From NCBI GenBank assembly GCA_900542835.1, contig UQPB01000006.1, positions 51,186 to 115,185 of the forward strand: a DNA stretch of 64,000 nucleotides. Direction: 5' to 3'. Origin of the DNA: an uncultured Pelosinus sp. (GTDB taxonomy: Bacteria; Bacillota; Negativicutes; Sporomusales; Acetonemataceae). Every line of letters begins with the position of its first letter. Positions within the stretch are counted from its first letter, which is position 1. A program made the translations under genes and the position numbers. Shown piece after piece: positions 49,837-59,176 of this stretch. The notes under the pieces were generated by a model. The model ran no database searches. It was not told the DNA's origin and saw only the letters and a program-made list of their open reading frames with translations.

Positions 49837-51126
49837 ATGGCGCGAAACACCCTCCGGAGCAGACGGCTGGCGTCAGCTCTGATTGGCGGCTGCCTGCTGC
49901 TGAATACAGCCTTTGGCTTTGCCGCACCGTATGAACTAACACTTGAGGAGAGCATTCGACTGGCTCTGGCTAACAATCCGGCAATTAAGATCGCCGAGAC
50001 GGAGCAGGAGAAAGCCGGCTGGGCAGTGAAAGAGGCACAGGCGGGCAAGGCACCGACGCTGAACCTGGGCCATACTTCCTCGCGCGGTCAGTTCGATACA
50101 CTAAGCGATGACATCAGCAATAACTTTAAGAACAGCGTCACCTTATCGCTGCCGCTTTATACCGGCGGCAAGGTCGAGAGCGCGATTGAGCAGGCTAAGC
50201 TCAGCCGCGATGTATCCATCCTTGGCGTTGAGGACAGCAAGCAGCAGATTCGTCTGAATGCTACTACCGCCTATTACAGCGTGCTGCAGTCCGCCAACAT
50301 GGTCAAGCTCAGCCAGGAATCGGTCGACCGCCTGCAGGCCCATGTTCAGAATGTGCAGGCGCAATATGAAGTCGGCACTGTTGCTAAAACCGATGTGCTG
50401 CGTTCCGAGGTAGAGGTGGCTGATGCCGAACAAAGCCTGATCAAAGCGGAAAACAGCTATGAACTGGCGGTTGCCAGCCTGAATAACGTTCTGGGTTTGC
50501 CGCTGGACACGCAGGTAGATGTAAAGGATCAGCTTGCTTACACGCAGGTGGCGTTGACGCTTGATGACGCGATTACCCAGGCCATGGTTACCCGGCCTGA
50601 TCTTGCCCAGGCTGAGATCGCGGTTGCAATTGCCGGTGAGGGTGTTGACGGCGCCAGGGCAGGCTACCGTCCCACTGTTGGCCTCAGCGCTGCTCAGGGC
50701 TGGTCTGACGATGATTTCCCCGGCACAGACAATGATAAGTGGTCGGTCGGCGTTACCGCCAGCTGGAATATATTCGATTCCGGGCTGACCAGGAGCCAGG
50801 TGAGGCAGTCGCAATCGACGCTGGAAAAAAGCCGTCAGCAGCAGCAGCAGGCTAAGGACGCTGCGCAGCTGGAGGTGCGTCAGGCTTATCTCAATCTGAA
50901 GGAAGCGGAAAAGCGTATTGCTACCAGCCAGGTTGCCGTCAATAAAGCGGAAGAGGACTACAAAATCGCTCAGGTTCGCTATACCAGCGGTGTTGGCACC
51001 AATCTGGATGTCATTGACTCCCAGGTTGCTCTGACGCAGGCGAAAACCAATTACGTCCAGTCCCTGTATGATTATAATACCAGCCGTGCTAAGCTGGAAA
51101 AAGCAATTGGCGCAAGCGTGCAATAA
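49837..51126 (+). CDS. tolC: TolC-family outer-membrane efflux protein
   Basis: 429-residue exported protein with signal peptide (ALIGGCLLLNTAFGFAAP) and the two-fold OEP repeat: LTLEESIRLALANNPAIKIA, LSLPLYTGGKVESAIEQAKL, then ASWNIFDSGLTRSQVRQSQS and YTSGVGTNLDVIDSQVALTQ. It forms the trimeric tunnel of efflux or type I secretion systems. No adaptor or pump gene is adjacent. ATG 49837 follows GGGAGG, and a 140-base leader separates it from the promoter. Confidence 0.95.
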   Translation: MARNTLRSRRLASALIGGCLLLNTAFGFAAPYELTLEESIRLALANNPAIKIAETEQEKAGWAVKEAQAGKAPTLNLGHTSSRGQFDTLSDDISNNFKNSVTLSLPLYTGGKVESAIEQAKLSRDVSILGVEDSKQQIRLNATTAYYSVLQSANMVKLSQESVDRLQAHVQNVQAQYEVGTVAKTDVLRSEVEVADAEQSLIKAENSYELAVASLNNVLGLPLDTQVDVKDQLAYTQVALTLDDAITQAMVTRPDLAQAEIAVAIAGEGVDGARAGYRPTVGLSAAQGWSDDDFPGTDNDKWSVGVTASWNIFDSGLTRSQVRQSQSTLEKSRQQQQQAKDAAQLEVRQAYLNLKEAEKRIATSQVAVNKAEEDYKIAQVRYTSGVGTNLDVIDSQVALTQAKTNYVQSLYDYNTSRAKLEKAIGASVQ

Positions 51127-51165
51127 GCGTCTGTCCGGGCAGCCGGACGACCGCATGCGCCAGCC

Positions 51166-51213
51166 CAAGGAGGGGAAGACTGGTAACGACCAGTTTTCTC
51201 CTCCTTGCTTTTG
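51166..51213 (+). terminator. Terminator after tolC
   Basis: CAAGGAGGGGAAGACTGGT pairs with ACCAGTTTTCTCCTCCTTG around a short loop (AACG), with one or two wobbles, and runs into CTTTTGG. Confidence 0.85.
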
Positions 51214-51354
51214 GGGTCGCAGGGAGGGCTGTGCGGTCTTGTGGCTTTACAACGGGGAATACGCGTGAACTGCCACCGTGGCAGGAACCCTTTGAATTTT
51301 GTCGAATAAATATAATACCTATAAAATTTTGGCGATGAGTGCAGGAGGTCTATC

Positions 51355-54300
51355 ATGCGCAAAAGCCTCCTTTTAATTTTACTGACAGTCGTAGCCGTGG
51401 CAGTGCTGGCGGCGGCGACCTGGCAGATGAAAAGCGAAACCGTGATGTCTGACGCTCGCGGCCTGCTGGAGCAGGAAGTAATGAGGACGCTTGGCAGCGA
51501 GGTGCGGCTTGGCGCTATTGAACTCGAAGGCGTCAGCGGCGTGGCGGTGAATGGGATCAGTTTATTTGATAAACAAGGGAAGTTGCTGGCCGCAGCCGAG
51601 CGTCTCCGGGTTGCGTTTAATCCATTGCTGCTGCTGACAGGCAAAAATCCGCTGGATGCTATACATAGCATTACTGTCGAATCGCCGCGGCTGTACCTGC
51701 GTCAGCGCAGCGATATGGCCTGGAACGTCAGCGATTTGACCGGAGAAAGTCAGTCCGGCGGACAGCAGTTTGGCGCGCCGGTTTATGTACACAACGGTTT
51801 TGTCGCGATTGAGTCGCAGCAGCAGGGGAATTATCAGTTTGAACAGCTGGACGGGGTATTCGATTTTCGCGTCCGTCCGTCTATCCGGGTCGAGGCGACC
51901 GGAATGCATAACGGTTCCGGCTTTAGCGTTGCCGGTTCGGTTAACGGCAACAGCCGTGACGCGCTCACGGTTACGGCCGGCCGCCTCGACCTGCCGGTTT
52001 ATCAGGCGCTGCTGCCGAGCGACTCGGTCAGCATCAGCAGCGGTCTGGCCAGGAATGTTTCTGTTACGTTGATCCGGGAAAAAGAAACGGTTAGTTACAG
52101 CGGCGAAGCCATTATCGAAAATGTGTCCGGTCAGGCGGATAAAGTACCGGTGTCGGCAGCGTCTGCCCTGGTGGCTTTTGATCAGGATACGGTTCGGATC
52201 TATCGCGGCCAGCTGCGGGTCTGGGACCAGCCGCTGCAGTTGAGCGGCAGCGTTGTTTATCGCGCTGACCAGCCGGTTTTTGATTTGGAACTGCAGGCGA
52301 CCGCGTTTGCGTCTGAGGCGCTGCCATTGGAAGGAATCGGCGGCCTGGCCGCCTTTTCCGCACATGTCAAAGGTACCAGAGATGATTTCCGCGCCCAGGG
52401 TGATTTACGCATGGAGTCGGGGCAGTATCGCGGCTATCTGTTCAGCGATGCGGCAACGCAATTTGTCTACAGTAATGATATGCTGCAGTTGACCGCTGCC
52501 TCGGCTGCTGTATATGGCGGGCGTATCGCTGCTGACGGCATGATTGATTTAAGCAGTCTTGATGCTGATCTGCGTATTTCCGGCCGCCAGTTGGACGGGG
52601 CGGCGCTGGCGGTCGCCGCTGGTATGGGCAATAGCGGCGCGCCGGTTGATTTTGATATGCTGCTGCGCGGTCAATTAAGCCTGGAGGGAGCCGACGCTGC
52701 CGTTACCGTAACGCTTGGCGGCGGCAGCATGGCCGGTGTTGGCTTCAGCGGCGGTTATGGCGGCTTTCATTTGCGACAAGGCGTATTGACTATTGATTAT
52801 TTGAATGCGGGTGTCGGTGACGGTATGATCAATGCCGCCGGCAATTATGATATCAGCCGTGATCAACTGGAGCTTGCCGTCGACAGCTATAACCTGCCAT
52901 TGGCGGAGTTGACACAGCCGCTGCCGGCCAATTTGCGCGCAACTGGTTCGCTGCGGCTTGCCGCCCGGCTAAGCGGCAGTCTGAACGACCCTCAGGCGAG
53001 TGTTTCTTTAACGGCGCGCCATGGTTCGATTGTATCGCAGCCGTTTGAGCGCTTGAGCGGCACGCTCAGGGCCAGCCGCGAGGGGGCTGTTATCGAATCT
53101 GTCGAACTGCTTGACGGGCGCACAACCCATACGGCAACAGGCGAAATCGGTTTCAGCGGTGACAAGAAACTGGCGCTGACTGTCATAACGCATGGTGCCC
53201 GCATGGAAACCCTGCTTAAACCGCTGGCATTGCCGGAAACCGTTACCGGCAATGTGGAGCATACGCTGCTTATCGGCGGTACCCTTGATCAGCCCCAGGC
53301 CTCCGGCCATTTGACGCTGACCGACGGGAGCTGGCGGGGCTATCTGCTCGATCGTGTCAGTGGCGGTTATCAATTTCATGACGGTGTTCTGACACTGGAA
53401 GACACTGAGGTGAAGTCTCTCGATAATCATTTGCGCATCGACGGTACGGTTGCCCAAACCGGCCAATTGGCGCTGGAAATCAAGGGAAGTGAAATCGACC
53501 TGGCCAGGCTGCCGTTTCCTTATCTTTATCCGGTCAATGGCCGGGCCGAACTTGCTGTGCGCCTGACGGGAACGGTTGACGCGCCGCAACTGGCCGGCCA
53601 GGCGACTATTCCCCTGCTTAGCGCCAACGGTCAGGCGTTTGAACAGGTACAGGCCAGTATCCGCTTTGACGGCTCCATGCTGGAATTCCCATCGGCGACG
53701 CTGCGCCAGGGCGATGCCCGTTTTGAACTGAACGGCGGCATTGATCTGGCGTCAGAGGCGATTTATGGTTCTATGCAGGTGGAGAAGGCTCAGGCATCGG
53801 CGCTTGCTGCTCTTGCCGACCTGGATGCCGCTATGCTGCAGGGCGCGTTCAGCGGTTATTTTACCTGGAATGGCGCTTTGCGTAATCCGGATGCCACCTT
53901 TAGCGGTTTGGTCGAAAACGGCGTTTATAAAGACTACACCATTGGCGATATCGAGGTGGAGGCAGCATTAACCAACCATGTCATTGAACTGAACACGTTT
54001 ATGGTCAGGCAGAACAATGGCCTGATGGCGGCCAAGGGACGGATTGACCTGAACGGCGACATTGATATTGAGGCGGGCGCCCGTGATATTGACGCCGCTT
54101 TTTTCGCCAAGCTGTTTGACGCCAGTGTCGAAACCAAGGGTCGGTTGAGCTTTACCGCCCAGATGTCAGGTAAGACCAGCGACCCCCATACCGCGTTGTC
54201 GCTGGAAATCAGTGACGGCAGTATTGATAACGCCGGCTTCGACCGCTTGTACGGCCTGTTTGTCCTTGATCTCGGCAAGGTGCAGATCAACCAGTTGCTG

Positions 54301-55677
54301 CTGTCGAAAGGCGACTACCGGGCCAGCGCTTATGGCGTCATTCCCCTGGCGGCTTTGAACCGGGAAAAACGCAAAACAATTTCAGCCGAGGAGGAAATGG
54401 ATCTGACCCTGCGGCTGGATCATGCCAATCTGAGCATCTTGCCATTTTTAAGCAACGCTGTTTCTTCAGCCGCCGGCGAGACACAAGGTGAAGTCAAGGT
54501 CAGCGGCAGCGTATTTGAGCCGAAGCTGAACGGGCAGATTACGGTAACCGACGGCGTCGTTAAATTTATTGACGTTGCGGAACCCATCCAGAAAGTAACG
54601 GTTGATATTCAGCTTAAAGATGATACAATACAATTACGCACGTTTGAAGGCACGGTCGGCGCTGGCAAATATCGACTCAGCGGTTCAGCGACAGTGCGGG
54701 ATATGGCGCTGCATGACTATAACCTGGCGCTGTCGCTTGATCAGGTGGCGCTGACCCATAAATATTTCAAAGGACCGCTGAACGGCAATCTGACTCTGAG
54801 CGAGCGAAATGGCCGGCCGCATCTTGCCGGCAGTCTGCTGATAGCTAACAGTACGTTGAATGTGCCGTTGCTGGCGTTGGCGCCAAATGCCGATACCAAC
54901 TTTGATCTGGGACTGGATGTGGAGTTGGCAGTTGGCGATAAGGTACGGCTTTATGACCCGATGCTGTATGATGTCTGGGTTACCGGTAAGGTTCATTTTG
55001 ACGGCAGCTTGCGTTATCCCGACGCGTCGGGAAAATTCGAATCGCTGCGCGGTACGCTTAATTATTTGCAGACACGGTTCCGGATTAATGAGGCAAGCGT
55101 CGCTTTTACGCAGTTCCGCTCACTGGAGCCTGTTATCAATCTTAATGCCTCGGCCAGGCTGCAGCGGACTAATGTTAATCTGGCCGTAACCGGGCCGGTT
55201 ACGGCTATGGATTTGCGGCTGACTTCCGATCCGGCAATGAGCCAGCAGGAGATCTTATCACTGCTGACTCTGCGGGAGAAATTCACGGAACGTCAAGCTT
55301 CCGGTAAGCGCGATACCAGTCTGGGACGCGATGAACTGGTCGGGATGCTCGATACCGGTTTGCAGCTGCGCTTTTTCTCCGAGATTGAAGATATGTTCCG
55401 CAACAGTCTTGGTGTTGACGAGTTTCGCGTATTCCGGGGCGAGTCGTCAGATTCGCTGTTTCTCAGCGACCGGACGACAACCGATCAGGACCAGTATAAG
55501 ATTGAAATTGGCAAATATGTAAACGACCGGCTGCTGCTGCGCTATACAACAGGCATTGAGTCTTCCGAACGCACCTATGGCGCCCGCTATGACTTGAGCC
55601 GGAGTATAAGCCTGTCGGCGGATATTGACGAATTTAACGAATGGCAGCTGGGTATCGGCATGCGATTCCGGTTCTAA
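51355..55677 (+). CDS. tamB: TamB-like translocation and assembly protein (AsmA-like, DUF490)
   Basis: 1440 residues: N-terminal membrane helix (LLLILLTVVAVAVLAAATWQ), a very long repetitive beta-rich middle of the bridge-like lipid-transport type (with recurring VDAPQLAGQATI and LDQPQASGHLTLTDG units), and a DUF490 C-terminal domain from about residue 1080 ending in the strand-like WQLGIGMRFRF. Such proteins span the periplasm and are tied to lipid transport or to outer-membrane protein assembly. GCAGGAGG precedes the ATG. The next gene is a sigma factor 28 bp on. Confidence 0.93.
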   Translation: MRKSLLLILLTVVAVAVLAAATWQMKSETVMSDARGLLEQEVMRTLGSEVRLGAIELEGVSGVAVNGISLFDKQGKLLAAAERLRVAFNPLLLLTGKNPLDAIHSITVESPRLYLRQRSDMAWNVSDLTGESQSGGQQFGAPVYVHNGFVAIESQQQGNYQFEQLDGVFDFRVRPSIRVEATGMHNGSGFSVAGSVNGNSRDALTVTAGRLDLPVYQALLPSDSVSISSGLARNVSVTLIREKETVSYSGEAIIENVSGQADKVPVSAASALVAFDQDTVRIYRGQLRVWDQPLQLSGSVVYRADQPVFDLELQATAFASEALPLEGIGGLAAFSAHVKGTRDDFRAQGDLRMESGQYRGYLFSDAATQFVYSNDMLQLTAASAAVYGGRIAADGMIDLSSLDADLRISGRQLDGAALAVAAGMGNSGAPVDFDMLLRGQLSLEGADAAVTVTLGGGSMAGVGFSGGYGGFHLRQGVLTIDYLNAGVGDGMINAAGNYDISRDQLELAVDSYNLPLAELTQPLPANLRATGSLRLAARLSGSLNDPQASVSLTARHGSIVSQPFERLSGTLRASREGAVIESVELLDGRTTHTATGEIGFSGDKKLALTVITHGARMETLLKPLALPETVTGNVEHTLLIGGTLDQPQASGHLTLTDGSWRGYLLDRVSGGYQFHDGVLTLEDTEVKSLDNHLRIDGTVAQTGQLALEIKGSEIDLARLPFPYLYPVNGRAELAVRLTGTVDAPQLAGQATIPLLSANGQAFEQVQASIRFDGSMLEFPSATLRQGDARFELNGGIDLASEAIYGSMQVEKAQASALAALADLDAAMLQGAFSGYFTWNGALRNPDATFSGLVENGVYKDYTIGDIEVEAALTNHVIELNTFMVRQNNGLMAAKGRIDLNGDIDIEAGARDIDAAFFAKLFDASVETKGRLSFTAQMSGKTSDPHTALSLEISDGSIDNAGFDRLYGLFVLDLGKVQINQLLLSKGDYRASAYGVIPLAALNREKRKTISAEEEMDLTLRLDHANLSILPFLSNAVSSAAGETQGEVKVSGSVFEPKLNGQITVTDGVVKFIDVAEPIQKVTVDIQLKDDTIQLRTFEGTVGAGKYRLSGSATVRDMALHDYNLALSLDQVALTHKYFKGPLNGNLTLSERNGRPHLAGSLLIANSTLNVPLLALAPNADTNFDLGLDVELAVGDKVRLYDPMLYDVWVTGKVHFDGSLRYPDASGKFESLRGTLNYLQTRFRINEASVAFTQFRSLEPVINLNASARLQRTNVNLAVTGPVTAMDLRLTSDPAMSQQEILSLLTLREKFTERQASGKRDTSLGRDELVGMLDTGLQLRFFSEIEDMFRNSLGVDEFRVFRGESSDSLFLSDRTTTDQDQYKIEIGKYVNDRLLLRYTTGIESSERTYGARYDLSRSISLSADIDEFNEWQLGIGMRFRF

Positions 55678-55705
55678 GACGGTTTGAGACAGGAGAGGGT
55701 GCGGC

Positions 55706-56344
55706 ATGTCACTCCGTAAATATTTAACTGAACTGAAGCAGGTGCGCATGCTTGAACCTGCGGAAGAACAGGCGCTATGGCGATCATATAAAGAAAAGGG
55801 CAATGATGACAGCCGGCGCGTTCTCATTGAGCATTATCAGCCGCTGGTGTTTAAGGCTGCCGCCCGCTGGCGCGGCGACGAATCGGCGATAATGGATCTG
55901 ATTCAGGAAGGGACCGTCGGGCTGATCGAGGCGGTCGAGAACTTTGACCCCGGCCGCAATGTTGCCTTTAGCTTGTACGCGATCCATCGCATCCGCGGCC
56001 GGATTCTGAATTATGCCGAACGTGAGGGTGCGTTGCGCTGCCTGTCGCTTGACGGCGCAACTGGTGAAGCCGAGACGGTTAAATGGGAAAGCAGCGCTGC
56101 CGCTAATCAACCGCCGGTAGCAGTTCAGGCTGAGAATAATTTTCTGGTCGACCAGGTGAAAACCGCGATGGAGCGTCTGCCTGCCAACGAAAGACGGGTG
56201 CTGAGCGGTGTCTATCTGGCCGAGCAGGAGCCAAAGGAACTGGCTGAGTCACTGAACCTGAGCTTGTCGCATGTATATCGTCTGCAAAAGCAGGGGGTAC
56301 GAAGAGTTCGGGGGATGCTGTCTAAACTGATGCAGCACTGGTAG
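55706..56344 (+). CDS. Sigma-70 family RNA polymerase sigma factor in the outer-membrane cluster
   Basis: 212 residues. Region 2 covers about 40-112 (EHYQPLVFKAAARW, DLIQEGTVGLIEAVENFDPG, FSLYAIHRIRGRILNY), and region 4 about 158-205 (LPANERRVLSGVYL, PKELAESLNLSLSHVYRLQK). There is little sign of region 3, so it resembles a short alternative sigma factor rather than sigma-A, FliA or a spore sigma. The start follows CAGGAGAGGG, 28 bp after tamB, so the two are probably co-transcribed. No anti-sigma gene was recognised, unless the next membrane protein plays that part. Regulon unknown. Confidence 0.87.
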   Translation: MSLRKYLTELKQVRMLEPAEEQALWRSYKEKGNDDSRRVLIEHYQPLVFKAAARWRGDESAIMDLIQEGTVGLIEAVENFDPGRNVAFSLYAIHRIRGRILNYAEREGALRCLSLDGATGEAETVKWESSAAANQPPVAVQAENNFLVDQVKTAMERLPANERRVLSGVYLAEQEPKELAESLNLSLSHVYRLQKQGVRRVRGMLSKLMQHW

Positions 56345-56438
56345 CCAGACTGAATTGAATATTGAGAAAGAAGGCCAAAAACAGTAACAAACACGCGTTA
56401 ATCGGCTGTGATTGCCGTTAACGGAGTTGTTTGACGAA

Positions 56439-56454
56439 TTTTGACCAGTCAAAA
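56439..56454. promoter_or_regulatory. Palindrome resembling the tolC operator
   Basis: TTTTGAC-CA-GTCAAAA, arms 7 bp each. It shares ACCAGTCAA with the palindrome at the tolC start. It lies 50 bases before the next gene's start. Confidence 0.5.
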
Positions 56455-56503
56455 CCTCCCTGGATGATTGGATTATATGATTGTGGCTGATAGGGGTGAG
56501 GAG

Positions 56504-57052
56504 ATGGCCGATCAGAATGAAAAGAAAACGAAACATTTGCGCTCAGCCCGCCAATGGCTGACCCGGGCTGAGGAATCGTTTGATAAAGATCGCGATATCC
56601 GCGGTGAACTGAACCTGTTCTTGGCGCAGGCCGAGCTGCAGCATGCCAAAGAAGCGGGTCAGAAGCAAGGCTGGATTCAAAAACAGCCGGCGCTTCGGCA
56701 CGCTCTGGCGTCTGTGGTTGCCCTGCTGCTGGCCGGCGCCGCTTACGGCTTCTACTATCCGGCCGGCCACAGCGTTCAGCCCGCGTCTTCTCCGACTGGT
56801 TCTCCGCCAGTCAGCCAATTTTCCGGTGAGAACAAGCAGGTCTTCCTGCAGTCGCCGCCTGCTATGACGGCGCCGGCAGTCCGGCAGCAAAACGAGCTCC
56901 CGCCTGTCTCTGACCCCGCCCCCATACCGGTGCGGGCCGAACCGAGGCGTGAGACTGTCGTCGCTCCGGCCGCCGCGCAACCGCAGCCAGTATCGTCCGA
57001 TGAGATGAAAAATCTGATCCGGGCAGCCGGCAAATCCCTGCGGGGAGAATAA
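56504..57052 (+). CDS. Unknown single-pass membrane protein upstream of bamA
   Basis: 182 residues, not recognised. The N-terminal 70 residues are charged and helical (HLRSARQWLTRAEESFDKDR, LFLAQAELQHAKEA), one membrane helix lies near 76-97, and a Pro/Ser/Gln-rich periplasmic part ends with a short conserved-looking tail SSDEMKNLIRAAGKSLRGE. ATG 56504 follows AGGGGTGAGG; an ATG at 56477 is in frame. Lying between a sigma factor and bamA, it could be an anti-sigma factor (cytoplasmic helical part, one membrane pass, periplasmic sensor) or a factor for outer-membrane assembly; neither is shown by sequence. Confidence 0.7.
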   Translation: MADQNEKKTKHLRSARQWLTRAEESFDKDRDIRGELNLFLAQAELQHAKEAGQKQGWIQKQPALRHALASVVALLLAGAAYGFYYPAGHSVQPASSPTGSPPVSQFSGENKQVFLQSPPAMTAPAVRQQNELPPVSDPAPIPVRAEPRRETVVAPAAAQPQPVSSDEMKNLIRAAGKSLRGE

Positions 57053-57071
57053 TGTTTCAAGGAGGTTATGC

Positions 57072-58805
57072 ATGATTACTCGTAGGTCCTACTCACGCAT
57101 CATGGCTGTGGCTGTTGTCTGCGTCAGTCTGCTGGCAGCGATGCCTATGGCCCTGGCCGCTGACTTCACCGGTCAAACGATTACGGCGGTAAGCGTGACT
57201 GGCAATGTCAATGTTCCGGCTGACCAGATAATGGCGGCAGTCAAGGTCAAAGCCGGTGATAAGGTTGATCCGGAAAAAATCAAACTGGACATGCAGGCAA
57301 TTTATGATCAGGGCCAGTTTCTTGACCTTAGCGTTAATTTCACACCGGTGCCGGAAGGCGTGAGGCTTGCCTATAATGTGCAGGAAAACCCGGTGCTGAA
57401 GGAAGTGGCGTTTAAGGGCAATACCGTTTTGGATGCGGACAAGCTGCAGTCACTGGTTCCTCTGACCAAAGGCAGCGTAATCAACACCCGTGATTTATCT
57501 ACCCATTTGCGCGGTGTTGAAAAACACTATCATGATCAGGGATATATCCTGATGAAGATCAGTGATGTAGCTACCAGCCCTGACGGTGTGCTAACCATCA
57601 GCCTTAACGAAGGGTTGCTGGAAGACATCGTTATCAAGGGCCATGAGAAAACCAAGGAATTTGTTATCAGTCGCGAACTGTACCAGATTGAAAAGGGCAA
57701 ACCGTTTAACATCAACAAAGTCAAGCGGTCTGTGCAGAGAGTGTACAACCTCGGTTATTTTGAAGATGTGAACATGAAGCTGGTTCCCGGCCGCGAGCCG
57801 AATGCGGTCGTGCTGGAACTGACGGTTGTCGAGCAAAAGACTGGTACCTTCTCCATCGGTGCCGGCTACAGCAAGTCGGACGGCATGGTCGGCATCTTCG
57901 GCCTTGGCGACAAAAACTTCCGCGGTACCGGCGATCAGGTGAATGTACAGCTGGAATTTGGCGGCAAATCCAATGACGGCAACAACTATGAAGTCAATTA
58001 TGTCCGGCCCTGGCTGGACGATAAGCAGACTTCGCTCGGCCTTAGTCTTTATGACATGACCAACCGTTACGACGACTACGAATACAATTCAAACGATTAC
58101 ATGTCCACATATGACCGTAACCGTAAAGGCTGGGATATCACCCTGGGACGTCCCAGCGGCGAATATATCCAGAACTACCTGACCTTTAAACAACGCAAGG
58201 ATTCATATGTGGAACATGTCAGCGGCAAGGATATGACTAATGAGACGCAATGGCAGGACGATAACTTCGGCCGTACTCACAGTTTGTCGCTGGCGCGGAT
58301 TTACGATACCCGCGACAATGTCTTCAATCCCAGTCAGGGCAGCCGTGTTTCGCTGACGGCGGAATTTGCCGGCAGAGCCTTTGGCGGTGATTTTGACTTC
58401 AACAAATACACGCTGGAGAACCGCAATTACTGGAAGGTTGGCCGCGATCATGTCATTGCTCTGCGGATGACCGCCGGTTATGCCGATGGCAAGATGCCGG
58501 AGAGCGGCCGCTTCAAGGTTGGCGGCTCCGACACGCTGCGCGGTTATGAGGACGACCAGTTCAAGGGCGACAAAATGCTGGCAGCCTCGCTTGAGTACCG
58601 GTTCCCGGTTGCTAACAAGGTCCAGGGTGTTGTCTTCTCCGATATCGGTAACGCCTGGGAGGATAAGGGCTATAAACTTAGCGATCTTAACGCCAGCGTC
58701 GGTGTCGGCCTGCGGGTTCAGACGCCGATCGGCCCGATTCGTCTTGACTATGCGCAGGGTGATGACGGGGGGCGGACGCACTTCAGCTTTGGCGGCCAAT
58801 TCTAG
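57072..58805 (+). CDS. bamA: BamA outer-membrane protein assembly factor, short form with three POTRA domains
   Basis: 577 residues against about 810 in E. coli. Signal peptide (to about residue 30), three POTRA repeats (about 36-105, 107-183, 185-262; the second starts PVLKEVAFKGNTVLDADKL) and a barrel to residue 577. The loop-6 motif appears as GGSDTLRGYEDDQFKGDKM, and the chain ends FSFGGQF with the terminal aromatic residue. It inserts beta-barrel proteins into the outer membrane. AAGGAGG precedes the ATG. Confidence 0.96.
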   Translation: MITRRSYSRIMAVAVVCVSLLAAMPMALAADFTGQTITAVSVTGNVNVPADQIMAAVKVKAGDKVDPEKIKLDMQAIYDQGQFLDLSVNFTPVPEGVRLAYNVQENPVLKEVAFKGNTVLDADKLQSLVPLTKGSVINTRDLSTHLRGVEKHYHDQGYILMKISDVATSPDGVLTISLNEGLLEDIVIKGHEKTKEFVISRELYQIEKGKPFNINKVKRSVQRVYNLGYFEDVNMKLVPGREPNAVVLELTVVEQKTGTFSIGAGYSKSDGMVGIFGLGDKNFRGTGDQVNVQLEFGGKSNDGNNYEVNYVRPWLDDKQTSLGLSLYDMTNRYDDYEYNSNDYMSTYDRNRKGWDITLGRPSGEYIQNYLTFKQRKDSYVEHVSGKDMTNETQWQDDNFGRTHSLSLARIYDTRDNVFNPSQGSRVSLTAEFAGRAFGGDFDFNKYTLENRNYWKVGRDHVIALRMTAGYADGKMPESGRFKVGGSDTLRGYEDDQFKGDKMLAASLEYRFPVANKVQGVVFSDIGNAWEDKGYKLSDLNASVGVGLRVQTPIGPIRLDYAQGDDGGRTHFSFGGQF

Positions 58806-59065
58806 GCGAAATTGGCGATAAGCGGCGCAGGGCGTTGTTGGCCTTTGCAGCCCGATCCTCGACGTACCGGTGAATGTACGCCTCCGGTCGTGCTGCTTCG
58901 GCCGCCTAGCTCTGCTTGCGTCTCCCCAATTTCGCAGGAAGCAGCGATAAGCGGCGCCTAGCGTTGTTGGCGGCCGGGGATCAATCCTCGACGTACCCGT
59001 TGAACGTACGACTCCGGTTGCTCCCCGGCCGCCGCCTGGCTACGCTTGCTTCTCACCCGTTTCGC
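58806..59065. repeat. Tandem pair of 130-bp palindromic repeats
   Basis: Unit 1 58806-58935, unit 2 58936-59065, each 130 bp. Shared blocks: GCGATAAGCGGCGC, GCGTTGTTGGC, TCCTCGACGTAC, GTACG-CTCCGGT, GCTTGC and TTTCGC. Each unit is itself palindromic: unit 1 has ends GCGAAATTGG and CCAATTTCGC; unit 2 has GGCGGCCGGGGA and TCCCCGGCCGCC around a CGTAC/GTACG centre. No gene is present from 58806 to 59176. Confidence 0.85.
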
Positions 59066-59124
59066 ATTGTGGCTGGCGATACGCGGCTTCCGACTATCCC
59101 GGGGCTCGAATCAATGAACAGAAC

Positions 59125-59162
59125 CGCATTCGAGTCAGGCCGAAAGGCCTGACTCGAATGCG
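59125..59162 (+). promoter_or_regulatory. Perfect 17-bp GAAA-tetraloop hairpin before the next gene
   Basis: CGCATTCGAGTCAGGCC, GAAA, GGCCTGACTCGAATGCG. It lacks a following T run, ending instead at the ribosome site AGGGGGG. It may protect or insulate the downstream message. Confidence 0.8.
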
Positions 59163-59176
59163 CAGGGGGGATGCCC

